A stretch of 64,000 nt of DNA from Stagnimonas aquatica. GTDB taxonomy: Bacteria > Pseudomonadota > Gammaproteobacteria > Nevskiales > Nevskiaceae. Positions 1-11,698 of the stretch are shown one piece after another. The notes under the pieces were generated by a model that ran no database searches, had not been told where the DNA came from, and saw only the letters and a program-made list of their open reading frames with translations. A program made the translations under genes and the position numbers. Location of the stretch: contig NZ_RJVO01000003.1 of assembly GCF_003730135.1 (NCBI RefSeq), positions 310,001 through 374,000 on the forward strand, given 5' to 3'. The number at the start of each line of letters is the position of its first letter. Within the stretch, counting starts at the first letter, position 1.

Positions 1-140
1 CAGCGGTGCCACCGGGTGCCGGGGCAAGTCGGCGCGAATCCCTCTTTCAGCCCGATTCGGCTACTGCGCTTGCGATCTGCGCGCCGGATCGTGCTCACGG
101 CCACTAGGCCGCTCCGCGCGTTCCAGCACGCATCTCGCAA

Positions 141-308
141 TGCTCGCCACGCCGACTCGGGCCGAAAGGCCTGCCTAATCGTGAAGTGCGGGCCCCCAAA
201 TGCTCGTTACGCCAATTCAGAGGCTTGGCGTTTCTGCCCGCCGCGCTCCGCGCTCCGCAGTGCTCTCTACGCCGACTCGGGCCGAAAAGGTTTCTGCATC
301 GACTTGCG
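141..308. repeat. Degenerate tandem repeat, 60-bp period, about 2.8 copies
   Basis: Copies begin at 141 (TGCTCGCCACGCC), 201 (TGCTCGTTACGCC) and 261 (TGCTCTCTACGCC), exactly 60 bp apart. The first and third copies also share GACTCGGGCCGAAA. Read on the minus strand this gives an approximate 20-residue repeat (FGPSRRGEHC, FGPSRRREHC), but no start or ribosome site supports translation. The origin is unknown. It may be an expanded intergenic repeat. Confidence 0.6.
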
Positions 309-326
309 CGTGGCTGGGCGTTTTGC

Positions 327-366
327 TTCCTCCCCCGCTTGCGGGGGAGGATCGAGGTGGGGGCGT
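327..366. repeat. Dispersed GC-rich palindromic element, copy 1
   Basis: The palindrome CCTCCCCCGC-TT-GCGGGGGAGG lies at 329-350 and is followed by a tail ATCGAGGTGGGGGCG. The same design recurs at about 49400-49512 (an inverted pair) and about 55168-55206. A related form is found at 47353-47489. All copies are intergenic. Confidence 0.65.
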
Positions 367-408
367 CGGTGCTATCCCACCGGACAAGCACGATTGCGAG
401 CGTCGTCG

Positions 409-1950
409 CTATTCCACCCGCACCAGAACGATGCCGCCGGCCTGGTATTCGACCACCAGCGGGCGGGCGACTTCGGTTTGCAGGTCTTCCAGGCGGTCGA
501 CGCGGGTGAAGGCCAGTTCGCCGCTGACCGGGGTGCGGTGCGGGGTCTCGGCTTCGCGGTAGACGCTGAAGCTGGGCATGTGGATGCGGTAGGCGACGGC
601 GGGCAGGCCGAGTTCCTTGGCCTTGAGTCCGGCCAGCTTCACCGGCCACTGCTGGCCGTTGGCGAGCAGGGGCAGCACGCCGCCCCAGGCAGCGATGGCG
701 ACCGCCAGGCCGGCGCGCAGGGTCGCCTGCCAGGCCGGCAGGCCCGGGCGGAAGGCGGTGACCAGCAGGAGCAGCAGCGCGCCGCCGCAGGCCAGGTAGT
801 AGCCGGGCGTTACCGTGGCTTGGATCAGTGCCACCAGGCCGCGCTCGTAGAGCCGGTGCTCGGGCGGCGGGAACAGCGGCAGCAGGCTGGGCAGGGCCAG
901 CAGCAGCACTAGGAAGATGGCCGCCGGCAGCAGGGCCAGCCAGCGCCGGGTGATCGCTTCGTGGTGCAGGCCGAACAGCACGAACAGCGGCGTGCAGCCG
1001 TACAGCAGATAGTGCGGCAACTGGGTGGCGGAGGTGGAGAACAGCAGGAACACGCCGCCGAACCAGACCAGCAGATAGCCGGTGAGCGGCTCGCTCTTCC
1101 AGCGCTTGGCGCTGGCCAGGGCCGGCACTAGCCAGGCGCTGAACGGCAGCACGATCAGCGGCAGGAAGGCGGCGTAGTACCAGAGATGGCCGCCGTGGCT
1201 CTCCATGGTGTCGGAGTAGCGGCTGACGTTGTGGTCCAGCAGGAAGTGGCGGAAGAACTCGCCGCCGTCGCGCAGCGTCAGCAACACCGCCCAGGGCAGG
1301 AACACCGCCAGCGCCAGCAGCCAGCCGGGCACGAAGAAGGCGGCCTTCAGGCCCTCGCGCCAGCGGCCGTACAGGGCCGCGAACGGCAGCATCACCATTA
1401 CCGGCAGGGCCACCGCGACCGGTCCCTTGGTCAGCAGCCCCAGGCCGATCCATAGATAGACCCGCAGCAGCACCAGCCGCCGGGGATGCTCGATCCAGCG
1501 CCAGAGGTCGAGCAGCGACAGCGCCAGCAGCAGGTTGAGCAGCGCATCGGCGGTGGCGGCATGGCCGATCAGCCCCGGGATCAGCGACAGCGCCAGGCTG
1601 CCGGCGGCGAACAGGCCTTTCTCGTGCGAGCCGCCGCCGACCTCGCGGGTGAAGCGGTAGACCGCCCAGGCCCAGAGGCTGGCGGCGATCATCGACGGCA
1701 GGCGCAGGGCGAACTCGCTCCAGCCGAGCAGGGCGACGCTGGCGGCCTGCAGCCAGTAGATCAGGATCGGCTTGTCGTAGCGTGGCTCGCCGTCGAGATA
1801 GGTCATCAGGAAGTTGCCGCGCGCGAACATCTCGCGGGTGGCCTCGCTGAAGGCGCCCTCGTCGAGGTCGAACAAGGGCACCGCCCAACTGTTCAGCCAG
1901 TAGCCGCAGAACAGGGCGAGGGCGAACAGCAGCCAGTGCTGGCGCGACAT
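409..1950 (-). CDS. ArnT-like family 83 glycosyltransferase (membrane)
   Basis: 513 residues of alternating hydrophobic segments. The early periplasmic loop DLDEGAFSEATREM carries the acidic pair typical of the ArnT/PMT class, followed by YDKPILIYWLQ. The family transfers a sugar from an undecaprenyl- or dolichyl-type lipid carrier to an acceptor, lipid A in the case of ArnT, on the periplasmic face of the inner membrane. It is last in a three-gene minus-strand cluster, 7 bp after the GT2 gene. The other arn biosynthesis genes are absent here, so the donor sugar and acceptor are unknown and aminoarabinose transfer should not be assumed. Length is close to that of ArnT (about 550 residues). 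Confidence 0.85.
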   Translation of the reverse strand: MSRQHWLLFALALFCGYWLNSWAVPLFDLDEGAFSEATREMFARGNFLMTYLDGEPRYDKPILIYWLQAASVALLGWSEFALRLPSMIAASLWAWAVYRFTREVGGGSHEKGLFAAGSLALSLIPGLIGHAATADALLNLLLALSLLDLWRWIEHPRRLVLLRVYLWIGLGLLTKGPVAVALPVMVMLPFAALYGRWREGLKAAFFVPGWLLALAVFLPWAVLLTLRDGGEFFRHFLLDHNVSRYSDTMESHGGHLWYYAAFLPLIVLPFSAWLVPALASAKRWKSEPLTGYLLVWFGGVFLLFSTSATQLPHYLLYGCTPLFVLFGLHHEAITRRWLALLPAAIFLVLLLALPSLLPLFPPPEHRLYERGLVALIQATVTPGYYLACGGALLLLLVTAFRPGLPAWQATLRAGLAVAIAAWGGVLPLLANGQQWPVKLAGLKAKELGLPAVAYRIHMPSFSVYREAETPHRTPVSGELAFTRVDRLEDLQTEVARPLVVEYQAGGIVLVRVE

Positions 1951-1957
1951 CGCGACC

Positions 1958-2986
1958 TCAGGCCAGTTGGCTGTCGGGGGCGGTGGGGAGCACGGGGGCT
2001 GCCGAAGGCGTGTGCCAGCTGGCCGGCTGCGGCTCGCCGGTTTCGCGCAGGAAGGCCACCCGGGGTTCGTTCTGGTAGAAGATGCGGGACAGCATTTCCG
2101 CCACCACGCCGGTGGTGATGAACTGGATCGAGAACACCAGCAGCAGGATCGACACCAGCAGCAGCGGTCGGCCGCCGATGTTCTCGCCCAGCGCGAACTT
2201 CACGAACAACAGCCAGCTCATCAGCAGGCTGCCGACCAGACCGAAGCTCAGGCCGATGACTCCGAAGAAGTGGCCGGGCCGCGCCTGGAAGCGCATGAAG
2301 AAGAACACCGTCAAGAGGTCGAGGATGACCCGGAAGGTGCGCGAGATGCCGTACTTGCTGGCGCCGAACTGGCGCGCGTAGTGGCGCACCGGCACTTCGT
2401 CAATGCGGTTGGGCGAGGTGACCATCGCCGCCCAGACCGGGATGAAGCGGTGCATCTCGCCGTACAGGCGCACCTTCTTGATCACTTCGGCGCGGTAGAT
2501 CTTCAGCGAGCAGCCGTAGTCGGTGAGGTTGACGCCGGTGACCTTGGCGATCAGCCGGTTGGCGATCTTGCTGGGCAGCTTGCGGCTGACCAGGGCGTCC
2601 TGGCGGTTGGCGCGCTTGCCGGCCAGGAGGTCGAGATCGCGGGCCAGCAGCTCCTCCACCATCATCGGGATGTCGCCCGGGTCGTTCTGCAGATCGCCGT
2701 CGAGGGTGGCGATGATCTCGCCACGGGCGGCGTCGATGCCGGCCTGCATGGCGGCGGTCTGGCCGTGATTGCGCGCGAAGCGGATGACCCGGACATGCGG
2801 GCCGTATTCGGCGGCCGCCTTCATCAGGCGCGGGCCGGTCTGGTCGCTGGAGCCGTCGTCGACGACGATCAGTTCCCATTCGCCGGGGTAGCTGGCCAGG
2901 CCGTCGTGGACGCCTTTCAGCATCGGGGCGACGTTGTCCTGTTCCTTGTACATCGGGATCACGACGGACAGGCGCGGTGCGGTCAT
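1958..2986 (-). CDS. GT2 glycosyltransferase, ArnC/DPM1-like
   Basis: 342 residues. It has a GT-A fold start (VVIPMYKEQDNV), VVDDGSSDQT for nucleotide-sugar binding, and the DxD-type metal site in TLDGDLQNDP (about residue 95). Two hydrophobic segments follow at about residues 230-300 and would anchor it. Members load a sugar from a nucleotide donor onto undecaprenyl phosphate on the cytoplasmic side. Together with the ArnT-like transferase downstream and the membrane protein upstream it forms a plausible charge-flip-transfer route. The sugar is not predictable from sequence. Confidence 0.88.
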   Translation of the reverse strand: MTAPRLSVVIPMYKEQDNVAPMLKGVHDGLASYPGEWELIVVDDGSSDQTGPRLMKAAAEYGPHVRVIRFARNHGQTAAMQAGIDAARGEIIATLDGDLQNDPGDIPMMVEELLARDLDLLAGKRANRQDALVSRKLPSKIANRLIAKVTGVNLTDYGCSLKIYRAEVIKKVRLYGEMHRFIPVWAAMVTSPNRIDEVPVRHYARQFGASKYGISRTFRVILDLLTVFFFMRFQARPGHFFGVIGLSFGLVGSLLMSWLLFVKFALGENIGGRPLLLVSILLLVFSIQFITTGVVAEMLSRIFYQNEPRVAFLRETGEPQPASWHTPSAAPVLPTAPDSQLA

Positions 2987-3014
2987 TGCGGTCAGTAAGG
3001 CAGTAGGGGACGGC

Positions 3015-3935
3015 CTATTGTCTCACAGGGTCGCGGCTGCCCAGCCAGGCCAGGGCGCCGGCGGCGAGCGCCACACCCAGCACCAGCAGATGCAGGTTCA
3101 CCGCCGCCGCCAGCAAGGCCGGACTCGGCGCTGCGAAGGGCGAGACCAGGGCGATCACGCCGGCCTCGTAGGTGCCGAAGCCGCCGGGGGTGTGGATCGG
3201 CAATACCGTAGAGAGATCGCCACCGATGGCCCCCAGCAGCGCCTGCGCGGCGGGCAGGCTGGCGAGCAGCGCGAACACCGCTGCCAGTGCCGCCAGCTTG
3301 ATGCTCCAGGCGCTCCAGCTCAGCAGCAGGTCCAGGCCGACCTGGGCGCTGCGCTGCGGCACGCCGCCCAGCAGCCGGCGCAGCAAGCGGGCGCCGCCGT
3401 TCTCGCGGCCGGCCAGCAGCCGCGCCATACCGCGCTGCACCGCCGGTGCCAGCAGCGGCAGGCCGGCGATCAGCAGCGCCGTCGCGTACCAGCCGCCGGT
3501 GCCGGGCGCCGCCCACAAGCGCGGCCCCAGGGTCGCGGCGGCGAGGCTGGCCAGCACATTGAGATCGAGCAGTCGCAGCCACAGCAGGGTGCCGGCGCCG
3601 TGCGCCAGATCGACGCCGAACCAGCGTTGCAGCAGCAGCGGGAAGCTGGCCTCGCCGGTGCGCGCCGGCAGGATCAGGTTCAGCGCGTTGTTGAGCAGGA
3701 TCAGCCGCAGGCAGTCCAGCCAGCGTCCGCGCGGGATCGCCGGCTCGGCGAGGTAGACCCGCAGCGCGCGCAGCGAATAGCTGGCGAGCTGCGCCAGCAC
3801 CACCAGCAGCACCAGCGCCAGCGGCACCGCCGACCAGGGCGCGAGCAGCCGGGCGAAGCCCCACCAGTGCTCGATGGCCCAGGCGAACAGCAGCAGCACC
3901 GCGAGTTGCGCGAGATAGAGCAGGGAGCGTTTCAA
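3015..3935 (-). CDS. Lysylphosphatidylglycerol synthase TM-like (UPF0104) membrane protein
   Basis: 306 residues with 7-8 hydrophobic segments. It begins MKRSLLYLAQLAVLLLFAW and has the motif HTPGGFGTYEAGVIAL near residues 235-255, the PGGxGxxE signature of the AglD/MprF transmembrane family. The aminoacyl-transferase domain of MprF is absent. Family members have been implicated in lipid flipping or lipid-linked sugar metabolism. It is the first gene of the minus-strand cluster (28 bp before the GT2 gene), so a role in moving or supporting the lipid-linked donor is a reasonable inference. Confidence 0.75.
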   Translation of the reverse strand: MKRSLLYLAQLAVLLLFAWAIEHWWGFARLLAPWSAVPLALVLLVVLAQLASYSLRALRVYLAEPAIPRGRWLDCLRLILLNNALNLILPARTGEASFPLLLQRWFGVDLAHGAGTLLWLRLLDLNVLASLAAATLGPRLWAAPGTGGWYATALLIAGLPLLAPAVQRGMARLLAGRENGGARLLRRLLGGVPQRSAQVGLDLLLSWSAWSIKLAALAAVFALLASLPAAQALLGAIGGDLSTVLPIHTPGGFGTYEAGVIALVSPFAAPSPALLAAAVNLHLLVLGVALAAGALAWLGSRDPVRQ

Positions 3936-3984
3936 AAGTACGGGGCGGCGGCAGGCGAGCGCGCATCTTAGCCCCGCCTCCCGC

Positions 3985-4090
3985 TATAAACTGTGGGCAT
4001 GAGACGCTTTGCTTCCCCTTTGTTGCCATTGTGCGTGGTCTCATGCCGGCGACGGCTCGCCACGCTACGATCCCCACGCGCCGCGTGGGG
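3985..4090 (+). promoter_or_regulatory. dnaX leader: -10-like box and two inverted repeats
   Basis: TATAAA at 3985-3990 resembles a -10 box reading toward dnaX; I see no good -35. Just downstream is a perfect 10-bp inverted repeat, GGCATGAGAC (3996-4005) and GTCTCATGCC (4038-4047). A second hairpin, CCCCACG-CGCCG-CGTGGGG, lies at 4072-4090, about 25 nt before the dnaX start. Neither has a T-tract. I checked for 4.5S RNA, which sits upstream of dnaX in some relatives, and its conserved core is not present. Confidence 0.5.
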
Positions 4091-4114
4091 CCCCTCCACG
4101 CTGCTCGCGTCGCC

Positions 4115-5815
4115 ATGAGCTACCTAGCCCTCGCCCGCAAATACCGTCCCCGCCGCTTCGAAGACGTGATGGGCCAGGCGCATGTCGTCAAGGCGCTGAG
4201 TCACGCCCTGGACCACGACCGCCTGCACCCGGCGATCCTGCTCACCGGCACCCGTGGCGTCGGCAAGACCACGCTGGCGCGCATCATCGCCAAGGGCCTC
4301 AACTGCGAGACCGGCGTCACCAGCCAGCCCTGCGGGCTGTGCGGCAGTTGCAAGGAGGTCGATCAGGGCCGCTTCGTCGATCTGCTGGAGATCGACGCCG
4401 CTTCCAACACCGGCGTCGATGACGTGCGTCAGGTGATCGAGAACGCCCAGTACGCGCCGGCGCGCGGCCGCTACAAGGTCTATCTGATCGACGAAGTCCA
4501 CATGCTCAGCAAGGCCGCCTTCAACGCTCTGTTGAAGACGCTGGAAGAGCCGCCCAAGCATGTGAAGTTCATCCTCGCCACCACCGACCCACAGAAACTC
4601 CTGGTGACGGTGCTGTCGCGCTGCCTGCAATTCAACCTCAAGCGCCTGCCGCAATCGCTGATCCGCGAGCAGATCGCCAAGGTGCTGACCGAGGAGGGTC
4701 AGGGCTTCGAGCCCGGCGCCCTGGCCGAGCTGGCACGCTCCGCCGATGGCTCCATGCGTGACGCGCTCTCGCTCACCGACCAGGCCATCGCCTTCGCCGG
4801 CGGCGGCACCCTGCAACGCGAGCCGGTGGAGGCGATGCTCGGCACCAGCGGCCGGCGCAGCCTGTTCGAGCTGCTGGCGGCGATTGCCGGCGACGACCGC
4901 GAGGCCCTGCTGAGCGGCATCCAGCGCCTGGAAGAGCAGGCCCCGGACTACGCCGCCCTGCTCAGCGAGCTGGCCGCGCAGTTGCAGCGGCTGGCGGTAT
5001 TGCAACTGCTGCCCAAGGCGCAGAGCGAGGACGACGACCCGGCGCTGATCGAGCTGAAGAGCCGGTTCGCGCCGGAAGACCTGCAACTGCATTACCAGAT
5101 CGCAGTGCTCGGCCGCCGCGATCTCGGCTGGGCGCCGGACCCGCGCATCGGCTTCGAGATGACGCTGCTGCGTATGCTGGCGTTCCGGCCGGAAACGCCG
5201 GGGCCGGATGGTCAGGGTCCGCGCCGGGCCGAGTCCGCCACCGCCGCTGGCGCGGGGGCTCGCATTGCTGGCGCTCCCGCCGCCGCCGCGCCGCGCGCCC
5301 CGGTCGCCAGCCAGGCGCAGCCCGCGCCCCAGACCCGCGCGCCAGAGCCGGTGGTGTCGGCCCCGCCCAAGCCCAGCCTGCCTGCCGCTTCCGCACCGGT
5401 CGCGGAGCCGCCCGCCGTGGCGGCGGAGCCGCTGGCCGCCGATGCCAGTTGGAGCATGCGCATCGCCGCCCTGCGCCTGGACGCGATGGTCAAGCAGTTG
5501 GCGCTCAACTGCGCCTGGACCGCCCACGAAGGCGAGGTGCTGCGGCTGACGCTGGACTCCAAGGTGAAGCATCTGCTCACCGAGGAGCGGCGCCTGAGCT
5601 TGCAGAAGGCGCTGTCCGAGCAACTGGGGCAGAGCCTCCAGCTCGCCATCGACCTCGGCATCGGCAGTCTCGATACCCCGGTGGCGCAGGCCCTGGCCCA
5701 GGTCGATGCCCGTCAGAAGGCGGCCGAGGCCAGCATCGAGCAAGACCCGGCGATACGCGCCTTCCGCGAGCAATTCGGCGCCCTGCTGCGCCAGGGCAGC
5801 ATCCGCCCCCTCTAG
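4115..5815 (+). CDS. dnaX: DNA polymerase III subunit gamma/tau
   Basis: 566 residues from ATG 4115 (MSYLALARKYRPRRFEDVMGQ), the usual DnaX beginning; an open frame extends upstream to 4031 but looks non-coding. Clamp-loader AAA+ motor: Walker A GTRGVGKTT, zinc-binding cysteines PCGLCGSC, Walker B YLIDEVHML, and the SRC arginine-finger motif in LSRCLQF. A Pro/Ala-rich linker (about residues 380-450) precedes the tau C-terminal domain that binds the polymerase. I saw no AAAAAAG slippery site, so a separate gamma form by frameshifting is not supported. First gene of the conserved dnaX-ebfC-recR cluster. Confidence 0.97.
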   Translation: MSYLALARKYRPRRFEDVMGQAHVVKALSHALDHDRLHPAILLTGTRGVGKTTLARIIAKGLNCETGVTSQPCGLCGSCKEVDQGRFVDLLEIDAASNTGVDDVRQVIENAQYAPARGRYKVYLIDEVHMLSKAAFNALLKTLEEPPKHVKFILATTDPQKLLVTVLSRCLQFNLKRLPQSLIREQIAKVLTEEGQGFEPGALAELARSADGSMRDALSLTDQAIAFAGGGTLQREPVEAMLGTSGRRSLFELLAAIAGDDREALLSGIQRLEEQAPDYAALLSELAAQLQRLAVLQLLPKAQSEDDDPALIELKSRFAPEDLQLHYQIAVLGRRDLGWAPDPRIGFEMTLLRMLAFRPETPGPDGQGPRRAESATAAGAGARIAGAPAAAAPRAPVASQAQPAPQTRAPEPVVSAPPKPSLPAASAPVAEPPAVAAEPLAADASWSMRIAALRLDAMVKQLALNCAWTAHEGEVLRLTLDSKVKHLLTEERRLSLQKALSEQLGQSLQLAIDLGIGSLDTPVAQALAQVDARQKAAEASIEQDPAIRAFREQFGALLRQGSIRPL

Positions 5816-5869
5816 GTTTTCAGTTATCCCCGCCGGTTCAGACGCCGGCCCCACTCCCAGGAGAATCCG

Positions 5870-6193
5870 ATGAAAGGCCCCATGGCCCAGATTCTGGCGC
5901 AAGCCCAGAAAATGCAGGACAACGTCAAGCGCGCGCAGGACGAGATCGCCCGGCTGGAGATCACCGGCGAAGCCGGGGCCGGCATGGTCAAGGTCACGCT
6001 CACCGGCAAGCACCAGGCGAAGAAGGTCGAGATCAATGCCGACGCCCTGACCGAGGACAAGGAATTTCTCGAAGACCTGATCGCCGCCGCCATCAACGAC
6101 GCCGCCCAGAAGCTGGAAGCGGCGACCCAGGCGAAGATGTCGGCGGTCACCGCCGGCATGCCCATCCCCCCAGGCATGAACCTCGGCTTCTGA
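5870..6193 (+). CDS. ebfC: YbaB/EbfC nucleoid-associated protein
   Basis: 107 residues with the family core [23 protein letters not shown], [11 protein letters not shown], then the C-terminal [14 protein letters not shown]. The protein is a small homodimeric DNA-binding protein with tweezer-like coiled-coil arms. CCAGGAGAATCC gives a ribosome site before ATG 5870. It sits between dnaX and recR, as in most Gammaproteobacteria, and is probably cotranscribed with both. Confidence 0.95.
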   Translation: MKGPMAQILAQAQKMQDNVKRAQDEIARLEITGEAGAGMVKVTLTGKHQAKKVEINADALTEDKEFLEDLIAAAINDAAQKLEAATQAKMSAVTAGMPIPPGMNLGF

Positions 6194-6203
6194 TCGGACC
6201 CGC

Positions 6204-6803
6204 ATGACCGCTTATTCGCCGCGCCTCGGCCGGCTGATCGAGGCATTGCGTCGCCTGCCGGGCGTCGGTCCGAAGTCGGCGCAGCGCATGGCGCTGCATC
6301 TCTTGCAGCGCGACCGCGAGGGCGCGGAGTACTTGGCGCGCGCGCTCGGTGAGGCGCTGAGCGGCATCGAGCGCTGCCCGCGCACGCGGATGTTCTGCGA
6401 ACCGGCGCACTGCGGCTTCTGTAGTGCCTCGCGCGCCAAGGCCGGCCAGCTCTGCGTGGTGGAAAACCCGGCCGATCTGATCGCCATCGAAAACAGCACG
6501 CCCTATCGTGGCCGCTACTTCGTGCTCGGTGGCCGGCTCTCGCCCCTGGACGGCATCGGCCCCGAGGCGCTCGGTCTGGATCTACTTGCCGAGCAACTGG
6601 CCGACGGCACGGTGCAGGAGCTGATCATCGCCACCAACCCGACCGTCGAAGGCGAGGCCACCGCCCACTACATCGCCGAACTGGCACGCGCCCGCAACGT
6701 CAAGGTGACGCGCATCGCCCACGGCGTGCCCATGGGCGGCGAGCTGGAATACGTCGATGGCGGCACGCTCAGCCACGCTTTCGCGGGCCGGCAATTGCTG
6801 TAG
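6204..6803 (+). CDS. recR: Recombination mediator RecR
   Basis: 199 residues: N-terminal helix-hairpin-helix [18 protein letters not shown], zinc finger region (about residues 54-72), then the Toprim domain ([25 protein letters not shown]) and the Walker-like [18 protein letters not shown]. RecR forms a ring with RecO/RecF partners and helps load RecA at gaps. The zinc finger is unusual: it reads [16 protein letters not shown], so the second cysteine of the first CxxC pair is Thr and an extra Cys lies four residues later. Starts 10 bp after ebfC. Confidence 0.96.
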   Translation: MTAYSPRLGRLIEALRRLPGVGPKSAQRMALHLLQRDREGAEYLARALGEALSGIERCPRTRMFCEPAHCGFCSASRAKAGQLCVVENPADLIAIENSTPYRGRYFVLGGRLSPLDGIGPEALGLDLLAEQLADGTVQELIIATNPTVEGEATAHYIAELARARNVKVTRIAHGVPMGGELEYVDGGTLSHAFAGRQLL

Positions 6804-6829
6804 CTGCGCCCGGCGCCGCGCCAGCCCGC

Positions 6830-8730
<1,901 letters not shown>

Positions 8731-8753
8731 TTACGCGACGAGGTGCGATTGCC

Positions 8754-10157
<1,404 letters not shown>

Positions 10158-10273
10158 GCGGCGAGGGGCGGATGACCTTTGGTCGGGATGGCAGATGATT
10201 CCATCGGCAGGCCTGCGCCGAGAGCGGGTTTGCGACTAGGCTTGCCGCAGAAGAACACGCCAGGAGGCACTCC

Positions 10274-11599
10274 ATGTTCCGCAGCTCCGCTCGCAAGCCC
10301 GAACCCGTCGCCGTTGCGCTGCCGCCGGCCTATCTGACCGTCTATGCCGCCGAGGCTGGCCGTCACGATCCGCATCTGGCGCCGGGACTGGAGTCGCTGC
10401 TGCCGCCGGGCACCCGCTACGAACTGGCCGCGCCGCCAGAGCCGCAGCGCGAGGGCACGCCGCTGATCCCCGCCTCCTCCGAATTCGTGGTCAGCCTGTT
10501 CCTCGATCCCGAACAGCTCGACGGCATCGCCGACAAGGTGCTGGCGGCGCGTTCCGGCGGCCGCCACAACAGCCTGGTGATCGTCATCAACGGCCGCCAG
10601 TTCGGCGCTCTTGGCCGCTGGCTGGAGCGGCGCAGTTCCGCCGGTCGCCTGGCCGGCGTGCATCTGATGGTGGCGCGCGATGTCTCCGATGCCCTGGCGC
10701 AACTGCCACGGCGGCTGAGCCCGGTGGTGGAAGACAATCTGATCCGCATGCCGACCTCCACCGAGATCGACAACCCCGGCTACAAGAGCTTCTACATCTT
10801 CAGCCCGGAGCTGCACGCGGTGGTGGCGCGCATCCGTGCCTTCGCCAAGAACGGCGTCAGCCGCGCCTATCTGCTCGGCGGCCCCGGCAGCGGCAAGACC
10901 TCGCTGGCCTTCTACTACTTCCTGGTGCGCAACAAGGGTCGCTTCGTGTCGGTGAACCTGGCGGCGGAAAACACCGGCGACAAGGCGGCGATCAAGTCCC
11001 TGCTCTGCGGCCACGTCTCCGGGGCCTTCCCCGGCGCTGGCGGCCGCACTGGCGCCTTCTCGCATGCCCGCGACGGCGTCTGCTTCCTGGACGAGGCGCA
11101 CGGCGTCACCGGCGCGGTGATGGAAACCCTGATGGAAGCCCTGGACAACGGCCAGTACCTGCCGTTCGGCGCCTCCGCCAAGCAGTCGCTGGACTGCGCC
11201 CTGCTGTTCGCCACCAACCGCAGTTGGGAGCATTTGCGCAACTCGGTGAACATCGACGAATTCACCCGCCTGGGTGCGGCCACCATCTCGGTGCCGGAAC
11301 TGCACCGGCGCGAGGAAGACATGATCGCCGTGGTCGCCGCCAATCTCGCCAAGCTGGGTTCGCGCTGCACCAGTTGGCGGGCGCCGGAGGGCTTGTCGGA
11401 ACCCGCCTGGCAGGCGATCCGCGACTGCCGCTGGCATGGCAATGTCCGCGCCCTGACCCGCGTGCTGGAAGCGGCCTTCGTCGATTCCGCCATGCGCGAG
11501 GACTCGCGCGGCCTGCTGGAGCTGGACGATGTCCGCAACGGCATCGCGCTCTGGGAGCCGGCGGACCACCATAGTCACGCGGTCTACGCCTCCAACTGA
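10274..11599 (+). CDS. Sigma-54 activator-like AAA+ ATPase without a DNA-binding domain
   Basis: 441 residues. The N-terminal 170 residues are not recognised; the AAA+ domain then has Walker A GGPGSGKTS (202-210), a loop GAFPGA (250-255) in the place of the GAFTGA sigma-54 contact loop, Walker B VCFLDEAH (269-276), sensor I FATN (312-315), an arginine finger near R332, and a lid with WHGNVRALTRVLE. The C-terminus ends about 35 residues later with no Fis-type helix-turn-helix. It therefore looks like a bacterial enhancer-binding-protein motor that either works through partners or has been put to another use. AGGAGG precedes ATG 10274. Neighbours are the two fumarase genes. Confidence 0.75.
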   Translation: MFRSSARKPEPVAVALPPAYLTVYAAEAGRHDPHLAPGLESLLPPGTRYELAAPPEPQREGTPLIPASSEFVVSLFLDPEQLDGIADKVLAARSGGRHNSLVIVINGRQFGALGRWLERRSSAGRLAGVHLMVARDVSDALAQLPRRLSPVVEDNLIRMPTSTEIDNPGYKSFYIFSPELHAVVARIRAFAKNGVSRAYLLGGPGSGKTSLAFYYFLVRNKGRFVSVNLAAENTGDKAAIKSLLCGHVSGAFPGAGGRTGAFSHARDGVCFLDEAHGVTGAVMETLMEALDNGQYLPFGASAKQSLDCALLFATNRSWEHLRNSVNIDEFTRLGAATISVPELHRREEDMIAVVAANLAKLGSRCTSWRAPEGLSEPAWQAIRDCRWHGNVRALTRVLEAAFVDSAMREDSRGLLELDDVRNGIALWEPADHHSHAVYASN

Positions 11600-11698
11600 C
11601 AGGGCTGTGGCGGCCGGCTGCCATTCCGGAGCCGGCCAAGTCGGTGGCATTTCGGTAGGATGCGCGCCTGCCGAAAACCACCCGCCAGACGCCCAGCC

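Larger units (their letters stand above)
1..408. other. Intergenic region without a supported gene
   Basis: No open frame here has recognisable protein character. The frames that stay open are low-complexity Arg/Ala/Gly readings of GC-rich DNA. The stretch holds a degenerate 60-bp-period repeat (about 141-308) and one unit of the dispersed CCTCCCCCGC palindrome (about 327-366). It lies downstream of the minus-strand glycosyltransferase gene that ends at 409, so it may carry the 3' end of that transcript. I see no clear terminator with a T-tract. Confidence 0.6.

Noticed and set aside
16-912. Long plus-strand reading frame over the ArnT-like gene
   Set aside because: It is an antisense frame of GC-rich DNA with low-complexity Gln/Ala/Arg composition; the minus-strand gene has clear family motifs.
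3996-4090. Possible 4.5S (SRP) RNA upstream of dnaX
   Set aside because: The conserved core (GGAAGGAAGCAGCC type) is missing and the stems do not form the SRP hairpin.
4115-5815. Programmed frameshift in dnaX giving gamma
   Set aside because: No AAAAAAG-type slippery heptamer was seen before the Pro/Ala linker, so only tau is supported.
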